Origin: Kipferlia bialata
Lineage: Eukaryota; Fornicata
Direction of reading: 5' to 3'
Length of the DNA stretch: 22,044 bases
Assembly (NCBI GenBank): GCA_003568945.1
Contig: BDIP01000308.1
Span: forward strand, 1-22,044
The notes beneath the pieces are model-generated. The model saw only the letters and a program-made list of their open reading frames with translations, was not told where the DNA came from and searched no databases. This document shows, in pieces, positions 10,101 through 20,559 of the stretch (position 1 is its first letter; every line of letters starts with the position of its first letter). A program made the translations under genes and the position numbers.

Positions 10101-10176
10101 TGCGGGTGAGGGGATGCTATCTCTTATCAGACAGGTGCTGCAGAAGTCATACGACTCTTTCCTTACTAACCTGTGA
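1145..10176 (+). CDS. giant PARG / PBZ zinc-finger array / vWA fusion protein
   Basis: Seven exons read in phase: 1145-1352, 1470-1547, 1604-4488, 4570-4788, 4840-4911, 4968-7391 and 7459-10176, giving 8,604 coding nt and about 2,867 aa. All introns are GT-AG and 51-117 nt. An in-frame TAG lies three codons before the ATG; the stop is TGA. Domains by approximate residue: 1-275 disordered; 275-463 E/R-rich helix; 464-640 P/Q-rich; 694-1005 three related alpha/beta repeats; 1050-1330 microbial-type poly(ADP-ribose) glycohydrolase with GGGYLHGRSAQEE at 1143-1155 (catalytic Glu pair 1154-1155); 1345-1621 about nine PBZ-like C2H2 fingers; 1640-2200 unassigned, possibly with a FAMeT-like beta-sandwich near 2023-2112; 2203-2523 eight PBZ-like fingers; 2641-2867 vWA. 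PARG cleaves ribose-ribose bonds in poly(ADP-ribose), and PBZ fingers bind that polymer, so I infer an enzyme that tethers itself to PARylated targets. Low-complexity nuclear or DNA-damage localisation is plausible but not shown. The splice model is supported by preserved phase and by domain continuity across every junction, not by transcripts. Confidence 0.85.
2131..2703 (+). other. long charged helix, likely coiled coil or single alpha-helix
   Basis: This part of the giant PARG gene (about residues 272-463) is almost entirely E, R, K, Q, A and W, with runs such as REREREREG-like blocks and a repeated REWE core. A block EEERERREWE(H/E)EQAA occurs twice, near 2191-2236 and 2293-2340. The DNA is a purine-rich GA tract on the plus strand. 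Alternating acidic and basic residues with few hydrophobic heptads suit a stable single alpha-helix spacer at least as well as a dimeric coiled coil. Confidence 0.75.
3397..4332 (+). repeat. three tandem alpha/beta (RRM- or ferredoxin-like) protein repeats
   Basis: Within the giant PARG protein, three units of about 100-110 residues follow one another: about 3397-3702, 3703-4032 and 4033-4332. Each seems to open with a hydrophobic strand, then a helix with L..E or L..A repeats, a charged turn, a second strand that ends in T (VYILTTD, YFVVTNK, LYYTNSD), a second helix, and a closing VGG or VGS followed by a strand and often P. Units 2 and 3 share a further pattern (FHVKG...SACGA versus YHVLLV...SACGA). 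This is a betaalphabetabetaalphabeta-like layout. The family assignment is inference; divergence between the copies is high. Confidence 0.5.
4570..5490 (+). other. microbial-type PARG catalytic domain
   Basis: This domain is spread over exons 4-6 of the giant gene. It shows the order of blocks of the microbial PARG family (PF10021, once DUF2263): an N-terminal helix segment (AHTLARVKEGVYAVKGKSHR), VNVDSVTAGVAQTARGKK, the core strand VAVLNFANERRPGGG followed by YLHGRSAQEE, an arginine-rich helix EELFRRTNY, then VIRKGSEDGYAMMPPVTLTM, and the late macrodomain-fold block RLILGALGCGAFRNPPAEV ending near FAVLGDDNYDAFAPL. The signature GGG-x7-QEE is complete, so the enzyme looks active. Two introns (4789-4839 and 4912-4967) cut the signature region, the second between the two catalytic glutamate codons. 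Confidence 0.88.
5538..6368 (+). repeat. first PBZ-like zinc-finger block, about nine fingers
   Basis: Directly after the PARG domain come about nine C2H2-type fingers that all end in H-x5-H. Three match the PBZ spacing C-x5-C-x6-H-x5-H-P exactly: CDGGARCQDFTPEHCREWWH, CNDGVDCMDTDEIHLMRFRH and CNFGAVCCDLSASHRHVCSH, each followed by P. CRNRSACRRRGDLSHIQKYCH has x7 in the middle. Others have longer central loops, for example CPEWERC and CPHGWLC with 14 and 17 residues before the first His. CxxGxxC and an aromatic residue before the last His recur, as in known PBZ fingers. The outer members are less certain than the three exact ones. Confidence 0.75.
8179..9141 (+). repeat. second PBZ-like zinc-finger block, eight fingers with a duplicated two-finger module
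   Basis: Eight fingers: the first is C-x5-C-x10-H-x5-H, and the other seven are C-x5-C-x7-H-x5-H. The last six form three copies of a 67-residue two-finger module at 8323-8523, 8623-8823 and 8947-9147. In each copy the first finger carries GDR(T/D)H and ends in HP, followed by a (G/A)TF linker, and the second carries (G/A)HLAE(F/Y)SHW. Linkers between modules differ in length and are rich in P, G and charge. Tandem duplication of a finger pair is the simplest origin. The assignment to PBZ rests on spacing, CxxGxxC and the aromatic-S-H ending. Confidence 0.8.
9487..10173 (+). other. C-terminal vWA domain with intact MIDAS
   Basis: The last about 227 residues of the giant protein form a von Willebrand A domain. 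The MIDAS residues are all visible: D2649-x-T2651-x-S2653 in MDVTGSMGSYI, T2728 in RPTGGADVPEDIATGL, and D2761 in VVLADAPNHGKG. The TGGADVPEDI and DAPNHG blocks are those of the vWA type found with alpha-kinases (Dictyostelium vwkA and relatives). No kinase domain is present here, and the protein ends about ten residues after the last helix. It probably mediates metal-dependent protein binding. Confidence 0.85.
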
Positions 10177-10497
10177 GGGGGGCGGCAGGATGGGGAAGAT
10201 GAAGTAGATTATAAGTAAGTCGTTGGTATTGTCGGATGACCATTGTATCATGTCTGAGCCATGATAATTAGGTTCCAAATACAAACACTACAATCTATTA
10301 CACACTGGTGCATCCGCTACAATGCAACTATCCGTCCCCAAAGGCCAAACCGGCCATCAAATGTCAAACTACAACAACACTGAACAAGATAGACCCAACT
10401 ATGGGTCAACAGCAGCACGACACGACACCGTACTGCAAAAACTGCCTAAACTAAGAGCGCATGATGATACCAGACTCTCTCCAACACTCACTGGTCC

Positions 10498-10537
<40 letters not shown>
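10177..10537. other. convergent 3' intergenic region
   Basis: This 361-base gap separates two convergent genes and should contain both 3' UTRs. I see no AATAAA on the plus strand soon after the PARG stop, no RNA gene and no coding potential. Its last part is a TC dinucleotide run. Confidence 0.5.
10501..10535. repeat. (TC)n microsatellite
   Basis: A 35-base TC run sits two bases beyond the stop codon of the minus-strand receptor gene, so it would be a GA tract in that gene's 3' UTR. Confidence 0.95.
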
Positions 10538-10539
<2 letters not shown>

Positions 10540-12050
10540 ATGCCCATGACCTGACCACGACGTGTCTCCTGGCCTCTGCGGCTGCCTTGAGCCTGGCCTC
10601 TCTGACCTGGGTCACTATGTATATGAGTGCCATCAGCACCCCCCTCAGACACCCCACTGCCATCAGGGCCACACCAACTGTGTCAGAGGTGGGTATCAGG
10701 TTGAACACGAGGAAGCATGCCTCGCTCACAGTGTAGCACAGGCAGTAGGGCAGGTTGTTGGCAACTAGTGCTGCGGCTAGGTAGCCCTGGTCGGGGGTCT
10801 GGCCCTTCCTCCCTACACCAATCACAGCCACTAGCATGAAGCCTAGAGATATGGTGGTCAGGACGACGTTGGGGTAGTCAAACCACACCAGCACAGGGGA
10901 CGGGTCGTTCTGGGTGGTGTCGAACCAGCACTGGGAGGTCTCGCTGGACCCAAAGGCACCTGGGGGTGAGTATGGAGGGGGAGAGAGGGTATGGGGGGAG
11001 GGACCTCCTTCCTATACTGTATAAACCAATATATTTGGGAGATGTAATACAGAGGGCACTACGCACAGTTAGGATAATACAATAGTACCTGTCTGCACTG
11101 CGAGTGTGGCCACTGTCACAGCCAGTAGCACCATGCAGACTAGGATGGCACGCATGGCCACGGGACTGGACCTGGGGGTGGGTGTAGGAATATAGAAGAG
11201 AAAGGTGGGTATTACTACACATGACGGGGAGAGATGAATGGAGAAGAGACCCACCTAGTAGTGCCTATTCTCTTGTAGGAGGAGGGCCTCAGGATGAGGA
11301 GGCTGGACGTGACACACATGGCCACCAGCACCAGCATCAACAGCTCGGCCAGGGCATAGTCGATGTACCCAGTGTATGGACACAGCTTGGGGGTCAGATA
11401 TATATATAGAGATATATAGATAGGGACGAATGGTAAATGGATGAATGAGGGAGGTATATATGGGGTAAATAGGTATATATATATGTTAGTGGGTGATTAG
11501 ACTGACACCTACACTCCACATGGAGTCCATAAAGAATTAGTCATCACTCTTCTGTCCAACGTATATAAACGATGGACTAAACATAGTAGTAATTACAACC
11601 ACAGAGTCCAGCTATTGGGTATAACACTAAGATAATGGACGAATATCAAGCAAAGAGTGCTCAAGTGCATAGATGGGGGAAGAGAGGTTGTATTCAAGAT
11701 ACTGATAGCAATACTCATTACAATCACACGCATACCCTATTGTGTGTGGCGAGTAGCCATGTACCGTCGAGCAGGAACTCTATCAGGAACATGGACATCA
11801 TGAGGGTCCAGCTGAGTGACCCCTCCATGCTCCTACGCATAGAGACGACAGGGCTATTGAGCCTGCCATTTGGTGAGGTCAGAGACACCTGGCCCCTGTG
11901 CCGGGTGGTGCCCCTGGACGCATTGGCAGCAGCTATAGCCCTCTGCTGCCTGGTGTGCCGGAACCTGAGGCACACACCGTATATGAACACAATCAGTGCA
12001 CATGCTATGGAGAATGGTAACAGGGTCTGGATGGCTGTCAGGACCTGCAT
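10538..12050 (-). CDS. seven-transmembrane receptor-like protein (cAMP-receptor/secretin-like pattern)
   Basis: Four exons on the minus strand: 12050-11736, 11385-11255, 11171-11089 and 10959-10538, giving 316 aa with a TAG stop. Introns are 350, 83 and 129 nt, and all phases match. Seven hydrophobic segments lie at about residues 8-28, 80-97, 112-138, 152-173, 198-222, 235-262 and 268-292. Between TM4 and TM5 there is a Cys-Trp (C187-W188), as in the second extracellular loop of family E/B-type receptors, and TM7 reads GCLRGVLMALIYIV, similar to the end of TM7 in Dictyostelium cAR-type receptors. The first cytoplasmic loop is unusually long and rich in R, S and T (about 30-78). The tail is short and basic (EARLKAAAEARRH). 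The ATG lies almost directly before TM1, so there is no obvious signal peptide. Ligand and G-protein coupling are unknown; another 7TM family remains possible. Confidence 0.7.
11386..11735 (-). other. long first intron of the 7TM gene
   Basis: This 350-base intron (donor GTATGC, acceptor cccccaag) is one of the longest in the window. It is AT-rich, with tatata runs near 11398-11420 and 11455-11485. I found no extra exon in it that would keep the reading phase, and the flanking exons join in phase 0 without one. Confidence 0.6.
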
Positions 12051-12383
12051 CCCTCACACGGTGCACACGCGGACCAAGGGGGGAGGTTGACCCAGACAGA
12101 GAGGATGTAAGATGCGCTGTAAGATGTGTTGCTGTACTACTATGGGGGTCGCTAAACAGGATGGTCACGCATCAATCCTTGGACACATATGTTTTTGCCA
12201 AAAGTATCTATACCCTTTCTCCATCGTCTTGCTTGTCTTGCTTTGAGTGGCCACTCTACATCAGGTCGCAACTACTGACAGTGTCAGTGATTGCAGACCT
12301 TCACTCAACTGTCTCTGTTGTTATTCGCGACACCATTGTGTGTCTGAGGTGAATCTATTGACTTGCCCCCCGTCCCTTGAGAG
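12051..12383. other. divergent intergenic region
   Basis: This 333-base stretch between the 7TM gene (minus) and the orphan coiled-coil gene (plus) should hold both promoters. The short open frames crossing it have no recognisable product, and I identify no specific regulatory site. Confidence 0.5.
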
Positions 12384-14438
12384 ATGGCGGACCCCTTCAC
12401 TGCCTGTTCCACCCCCCTGTCTGAGGCCTCGATGTCCATGGAGGACACAGACTCAGTCCTCACACTCGCAGCTAGTGGGGACCCATGCACAGTGCTGTTC
12501 AATGACGGGAGGTGGGTGGTATACGGATAGTGGGTGTCAGACTGTCTCTCTCTCGTCTCTGACCTGTCTCACTCTCAGGAAGGCACTGGAGCTTGCTGCC
12601 AAGTTTGTCAAGTATGCCCTGATCAACCAGCACCAGGTATGAATGGTGTGGTATGGTGTTGTATACTCTCTCGACCCGATTCTCCACTCTCCCCTTACTC
12701 TAGGTTCTCTTCCTGCGTTCCGAGATGCCAGCTGTGTACACCGACTCTCTCTTCCATGTCCTGAGGGAGAACTACGGTGTCAATGCCGCGACAGCCATGA
12801 TTGTCAGGCAGATACAGCTCAGTGGCCTGGGGGACTTTGTGGTGAGTGTAGTATAACTGTGCATAATTCTAGGTACTGTAACTCTACATCTGATCTCTTA
12901 TATTCTATTTGCACGTTCCCCTCTATAGGGACAGAGGTTTTCTATGACCCACTAGACTATTTGGTTACTCTCTCTGTCACTTACTTGCCAAACAGTCACT
13001 CTTTTGGTCTAACGCGCTGTGCTGACTCTGCAGAGATCTGTATTTGGTGGATGTCTTTAGACATACAGATACAGACCTATACATTCACACATATATGTCC
13101 TTGTCCCCCCCACCTTGCCCTGACCCCAGAGCTCCTCCTTCAGTGGCCTGAAGCTACCCGGCACATCTGCTGTCTCTCCCTCTGCACCCTCAGCCAGTGA
13201 CAAGACACAGACCAAGACAGGAGGGCAGACTATGAGTGCATTCTATCGGTCCCATGTAGTGGTGCCGAAGCTCGTGGAGGGGTTCAGAAAGAGGTGGGGC
13301 TGTTATACTATTCTTGCAATACTGCTTGCTTCGTCTCTCTCTGTCTCTCTCTCACCAGTAAGGGTGCAGCAGGCTAGGGACCAGAAGTACAAGGGGTTCA
13401 CTCTCCTGCTAGAGTACAACTCGCAGGCCCAGCCAGGCCCGTCCATGCCCCTCACCCTGCAGACAATGCTAGAGCTGCAGACAGAGCTTGGAAAGTACGT
13501 CCACGCTATTGCATTATACCCTGCCTGATACTCTCCAATACCTTATCTACGCTGTGCTTACACCAAGGACCCCCCAGTGCCACGTTCAGTTCATGTGTGA
13601 CGCCCGGCTCATTGAGCATGTTGACCTACTCAGGTTGCTAGGGGAGCGTACCGTGTTTGCTTGTCACGACCATGTGGTGAGGATCCCAGAGGAGTGCCAG
13701 GTCAACCTGACCAACCCCCTCTCCCTCTCCCTAGGGGAGACTTCCTCCCTCAACTCACACGCCCTCGGCCTAGTGGCATCCCTAGTAGGACAGGTACCGG
13801 TACTCAGAGTTAAAATGGTGTATGTACGCGGTATGGGGGTTTGAAGTTCACTTTCTCTGTGTTCTTACTCCCAGGTGAAGAGAAGTGCCGCTCGTGAGAG
13901 GGAGAGGGAGGCGACGCTGCAGCGTGTACAGGAGAGAGAGGCCGAGTGGAAGAGAGAGAGACAGTCTCTGATGGCTGAGGTGCAGAGGCTGACGGACCAC
14001 GCAGCTGGTCTCGAATACATGTGTCAGGACCTGAGGAGTGAGAACGACAGGCTGCTCAGAGAGGCTGGGTCTGAGGACGACCTGAGTGACGAGGAGGACA
14101 TGGGGGATAGTGTAGGTGTAGAGCAGGGGCATGCTAGAAGTGCCGGGGGGATAGGATTCCCTCTGTCGAGAGAGGGCAGTGGTGAGGTTAGCAGCATCGG
14201 TGATAGACTGGGGTCCGTGGTGGTAGGGGCCAGTATGGGGTCTTCACAGTGTATGCTTGGCGGTGTGTCCTCTGTGCCTGTGAGTGCCCTCCCATCAGAG
14301 GGAGAGGGAGAGGGAGTGTCACCCTCTGAGGTGGAGGTTGGACTGCGGGTGGTGGGGGCCGTGTCCTCTCTGGAGGAGGACTGGAGGACAGAGAGAGAGA
14401 GGGCCGAGGAGGAGGACAGGTGGGGTGGGCTCCTGTGA
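12384..14438 (+). CDS. orphan protein with C-terminal coiled coil
   Basis: I do not recognise this protein. Seven exons join in phase: 12384-12511, 12579-12636, 12704-12841, 13130-13293, 13363-13494, 13568-13793 and 13875-14438, giving 469 aa with a TGA stop. Introns are 67, 67, 288, 69, 73 and 81 nt. The N-terminal half appears globular, with helix-like segments (KALELAAKFVKYALINQHQ; SEMPAVYTDSLFHVLRENYG), and a Ser/Pro/Thr linker follows at about 109-140. The last exon opens with a coiled coil (EREREATLQRVQEREAEWKR and on to about 55 residues), then acidic and Ser/Gly-rich disordered tail ending EEEDRWGGLL. At exon 5 a nearer acceptor (ccag) would lead into a stop, so the in-phase acceptor four bases later (taag) was chosen. 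The 288-base intron could hide an exon. A cytoskeletal or scaffold role is conceivable but unsupported. Confidence 0.7.
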
Positions 14439-14789
14439 CAGGTCCATACCCCAGGCCTTGTTCCCTTCCTAAACATCTACCCTGTATTGCATAACCCTAT
14501 ATGGGCTCTTTCATAGTATTTCGTGTGCTCTTGTCATAGATTGACCCAGTGTTGTTGCATGAGACTTCTGTGGATACATTGACTCTATCACTACACTGTG
14601 TGGCCATACCGTCTATCTATTAAAGACCTCAAAAGAGGCGACAAGGGATGTGATCAGAACACACCCTCTACACAAAGGACATCAACGGGTGGGGGCGTAA
14701 AACCCCCAACGCAACTCAATAAATTCTAAGTATTGATACCGGTGCATATTCACATACACACACTAGTACCAAACTGGGGAGCATTCCCC
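14439..14789. other. convergent 3' intergenic region with two small hairpins
   Basis: This 351-base gap lies between the orphan gene (plus) and PEPCK (minus). It holds an AATAAA at about 14719 on the plus strand, a CCTC-AAAA-GAGG hairpin at 14627-14638, and a TGGGGG/CCCCCA hairpin with a 7-base loop at 14690-14708. No gene is visible. The AATAAA may serve the plus-strand gene, but it is far from the stop (about 280 bases). Confidence 0.45.
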
Positions 14790-17137
14790 TCACACAAACA
14801 CGCTAGGGGGCAGGACTGCCTTGCCGTGGTCGGCCTTGAGCAGGGCCAGCTCTGTCTTGAGCCTGGTGTGCTGGGCTGTCCACTCCTGGGGCATCGCCTC
14901 TGCGGCATAGAAGGCGTCCATCCTGTCCAGCTTGGCCAGGTAGGCATCCACCCGCACGCTGAACTGGGCGTCGTACTCGGCCTGGGTGTACACCCTGCCC
15001 TCAAAGTGGGCGGCAAAGAGGGCGCGGAGGTCGTCGTACTTCGGGATGAGGCCGATGGGTGTGGTTATGGCCCCGTACTGCTTCCTCACCCTGCCGGCAG
15101 TCCAGGCCAGCCACACCTCCTTGTCCAGCTGAGGGTGAGGGGGGGTACGTGTGGGAGTGGCAGGAGTATACTATACTATCATGTATATGTATGTATGTAC
15201 CTTGGTGTTGAGGAACTGACCGTCCTCCCCCCTGAGGAAGTAGTTGGTGCCAAAGACCCTGGGGGCCTTGTCACCTAGGGTGGCGCCAAACTTGATGTGG
15301 TTGGCGACATACATATCCAGGGGCACGATGAGGAAATCCATGTTTGCAAAGGGACTGGCCTTGCGCACACCCTCCTGAGGTAAGAGAGGGAGAGAGGGAG
15401 TAACGATACACATACTGATTAGATATATATCTAAAAGCACCCACCTTGCCGAGAGTGGCAGCTGTGGTCTCCGACTCGATGCCGCTTCCGATCCACACCC
15501 CGTGCTGCCAGGACAGAGACTCCAGCACAGCAGGGGTGCAGGAGGCATCCCTACCCCCGTAGAGCACAGCCTCCACAGGCACGCCAGAGGCGTTGTGGAG
15601 CTCCTTGGAGGCGTTGGGCAGCTCTGAGATGCGGAGGGTGAACCTGCTGTTCCCATGGCTGACGGGCTTGTCAGATGGGGTCCATGCCCCAGCGTGGTTG
15701 GTGCCCTTGGCCGGGAGGGACACGCCCTTGCCCATGCCTGTCCAGTAGGGCTTGCCGTCGTCCCCCTTGAGCACGTTGGAGAAGATGATCTCTCTCTCCT
15801 CGCCCAGGACACGGCTGATGACGGGGTCGTCCTTGGCATTCACATCCTGGGGGTGAGGCAAGGAATAGGAGGGGAGAGGGAGAAGTATATATATACCCAC
15901 CTTGATGATGCCGAAGATGCCTGCCTCGATGTTGACGGCCTTGGCGACACCGTCAATGTTGCGCATGTATATGATGTCGTCCCCCACAATGGATGACCCC
16001 CTGGACATGGCGGTGCTGGTCTTGCCACACGCTGAGGGGTAGGCCCCGGCCATGTACACCTCCTCTCCCCCGGCAGGTGGCTTGTAGGAGGCCAGGAACA
16101 TGTGCTCTGTCAGCCAGTCAGAGTGGTTGGCCTGGTGGATGGCAAGGCGAAGGGCAAGCTTCTTGCAGGCCAGGGTGTTACCGGCGTAGGAGCAGCCGTA
16201 GGAGAAGGTGCGCAGTCCCTTGGGGTCGATGTAGATGCGGCGGTGAGGGATGTCGGAGGGGTGGCCGTCCTTGTCAAGGGGTCCCGAGGCGTGGATGAAG
16301 TGGTAGAAGGCGCCCTTGTCCTCCATCTGCCTAAAGTGCTCGAAGCCCGGCCTGTACAGGATGGCCTGGCTGTGCAGCACGTAGTAGGAGTCTGTGAACT
16401 GCACTGCGGCACGGCTGAACTCGGAGTGCACTGGGCCCAGGCAGTAGAAGGCCACGATCAGGGTGCGGTCCTTCATGCTGCCCTTCATCAGACCCTGGAC
16501 CTGAAGGTGAGGAAGGGGGAGGGGAGGAAGTGTAGGAAGGGGACGTTGACCAAGAGAGAACCCCACCTCATTGATGCCCTGGTCCCTGTCCTCGGTGTTG
16601 ATGCCGGCAGACACCCTCTCACCTGGGGACAGAAGGACAGCAGTGTGCAGCTTGTCTCTGGCCTGTGGTAAGTGGTTAAACACTGATTCACATATTCGTC
16701 CATCGAAAGACGGTGCCATGAGCTGTGGACCACCAATTACAACCAGATGCCACACATACCTGGTCCTGGGGTCCGTCGAAGTGGATGGTGTGGCCCTTAG
16801 TAGCCAGAGAGGTCTCCTGGCCACTGGGGGTGAGTCAGGGAGCCAATAAATAACAAATGAAGCAGTCGTCAATACTCGTAAACGGCATGCTTGTCTCGCA
16901 ATTATTGGAAAAAGACGACATTGCAAGAGAATAGGCCACTAGCAACGCCCCAACCCCTCGTACTGCATACCTAGAGAGTGCCATCTGTGCAATGTAGGCC
17001 TGGTCCTCTGCAGAGTCCGTGGCAATGAAGACATCCTTGGGCTCTAGGAGGGTCACCATCCTGTGCACCAGAGTCTCCAGGGCCTCGTTGGCCAGGGGGG
17101 CCAGCTTCTGCAGGTAGGGGGCGGTGTCCTTGGTCAT
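14790..17137 (-). CDS. phosphoenolpyruvate carboxykinase, GTP type
   Basis: Seven exons on the minus strand: 17137-16971, 16823-16760, 16662-16567, 16500-15901, 15846-15445, 15374-15201 and 15128-14790, giving 613 aa, which is the usual length for GTP-type PEPCK. Introns are 147, 97, 66, 54, 70 and 72 nt. The enzyme interconverts oxaloacetate and PEP with GTP/GDP. Visible signatures: substrate loop FSYGCSYAGNTLACKKLALR; the GTP-type P-loop AGAYPSACGKTSTAM with the reactive Cys at 267 and Lys at 269; metal-site block GDDIIYMRN; VLYGGRDASCTPAVLESLSW, then QHGVWIGSGIESETTAA; and late FGTNYFLRGEDGQFL. No mitochondrial targeting sequence is seen, so a cytosolic role is likely, for example PEP/oxaloacetate balance in fermentative metabolism. 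The ATP-type P-loop (GLSGTGKTT) is absent. Versus the animal enzyme, the loop has Y for F and S for N. Confidence 0.95.
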
Positions 17138-17983
17138 TGTGACGGTGCTGGCGGTGAGAAGGCAGCTGTCACAGCGAATCCCTTTAAGGACAAAGAGTCA
17201 GATAAAGTCAAGATCATTTCGGTGTCCATGTCAACAGTAGGGTATTAAACCTATATGTATATACTGAAACATAATCCTACCCGAACAGCTACCAATTCAG
17301 AAGCGAGGAGAGAGCTGGATACAGGACAAGAAGAAGTGAAACTGTTAAGAAGTGCATATATCATGGTGGTCAGGGAGAAGGAAGAATATCTATGGGAAGG
17401 AAGAGAGATATCAACACTCACCAGAAGCAGACTCCAAGGATAACAGTTGAAAACACCAGGGCCAGGTGTGGAACTCAGAGACTCGCCATGTAACAAATGT
17501 CCCTTCCAGAACCACAACAGAGCAGATGGGGAGCATGGAATGCCGCATAAGCTTAGAACTATCATGAAGACACTTCCTCATTGAGAGCCAAATGGAGGCT
17601 GGAGGCCAAAAAGGAATCCAACTCACCCAAAGGGGTATTGGAAGCATGACACCTCTGTAACATCCAAAAGAAGCTGTCTAACCAGCAGACGAATGCATGG
17701 CAGTCGAACGAAAAGAGACATGACATCAGTCTCGATTGGCCAATCAAGAAAAACACTAGATCTACAAAAGGGTTTAGGTAGATTCTTAAAGAATTTCTTT
17801 GGACCAATACCTAGTCATCTCATATACCTATGGGGCCATTACGTGCCCAATTCCGAAGCCATACGCGCTGCACCAGCCAACAGGTGACGCCGAATATTTA
17901 CTTGTCAATACACAAAATGGCGGTCCCATGCCCGCCTCTGTGAAGGATACGGTATACACATACACATACATAGACAAGGATGC
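17138..17983. other. 846-base gap of AT-richer sequence, no recognised gene
   Basis: This region lies between the PEPCK start (minus) and the LysRS stop (minus), so it holds the PEPCK promoter and the LysRS 3' region. That leaves several hundred bases unexplained in a window where most gaps are 150-560. It is clearly lower in GC than the coding exons, with a few weak open frames on both strands (for example plus 17693-17887 and minus 17411-17647) that match nothing I know. No tRNA cloverleaf, long terminal repeat or terminal inverted repeat was noticed. Confidence 0.45.
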
Positions 17984-20402
<2,419 letters not shown>

Positions 20403-20559
20403 TCTCAGATTGCAAGAAGGACAGGAGTGCATAGGCAGCAAGGATAATCCAATCGTTCAAAAACGAACGTCAAAAGGGTGTAACTAAAAACTCATTGGCT
20501 GAGTTGAAGGGTGTAGTCTTCGTCGGCGCAAACCAAGGAACTGTTCTAGGCTGTCTGGC
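20403..20559. promoter_or_regulatory. putative shared bidirectional promoter of LysRS and PP2A
   Basis: Only 157 bases separate the LysRS ATG (minus) from the PP2A ATG (plus). Both promoters and 5' UTRs must fit here, or run into the genes. I recognise no TATA box or other specific element, so this call rests on gene arrangement alone. Confidence 0.45.

Noticed and set aside
4998-10176. Treating the 840-residue and 904-residue frames as separate genes with their own starts
   Set aside because: They join in phase 0 across a 67-base GT-AG intron (7392-7458), and the first joins the PARG core upstream through the QEE motif. The apparent starts are internal codons (TTG for the second).
13351-13362. 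Acceptor ccag at 13358 for exon 5 of the orphan gene
   Set aside because: It shifts the frame into a stop within a few codons; the taag acceptor at 13362 keeps phase.
15271-16926. 551-residue uninterrupted minus-strand frame across PEPCK
   Set aside because: It only stays open because two introns are stop-free multiples of three; at both ends it leaves the PEPCK frame. The spliced seven-exon model gives a full-length family member.
17411-17807. Minus-strand frames in the PEPCK/LysRS gap as a small gene
   Set aside because: Rich in F, W, S and L with no good start, no phase-consistent exons and no family resemblance.
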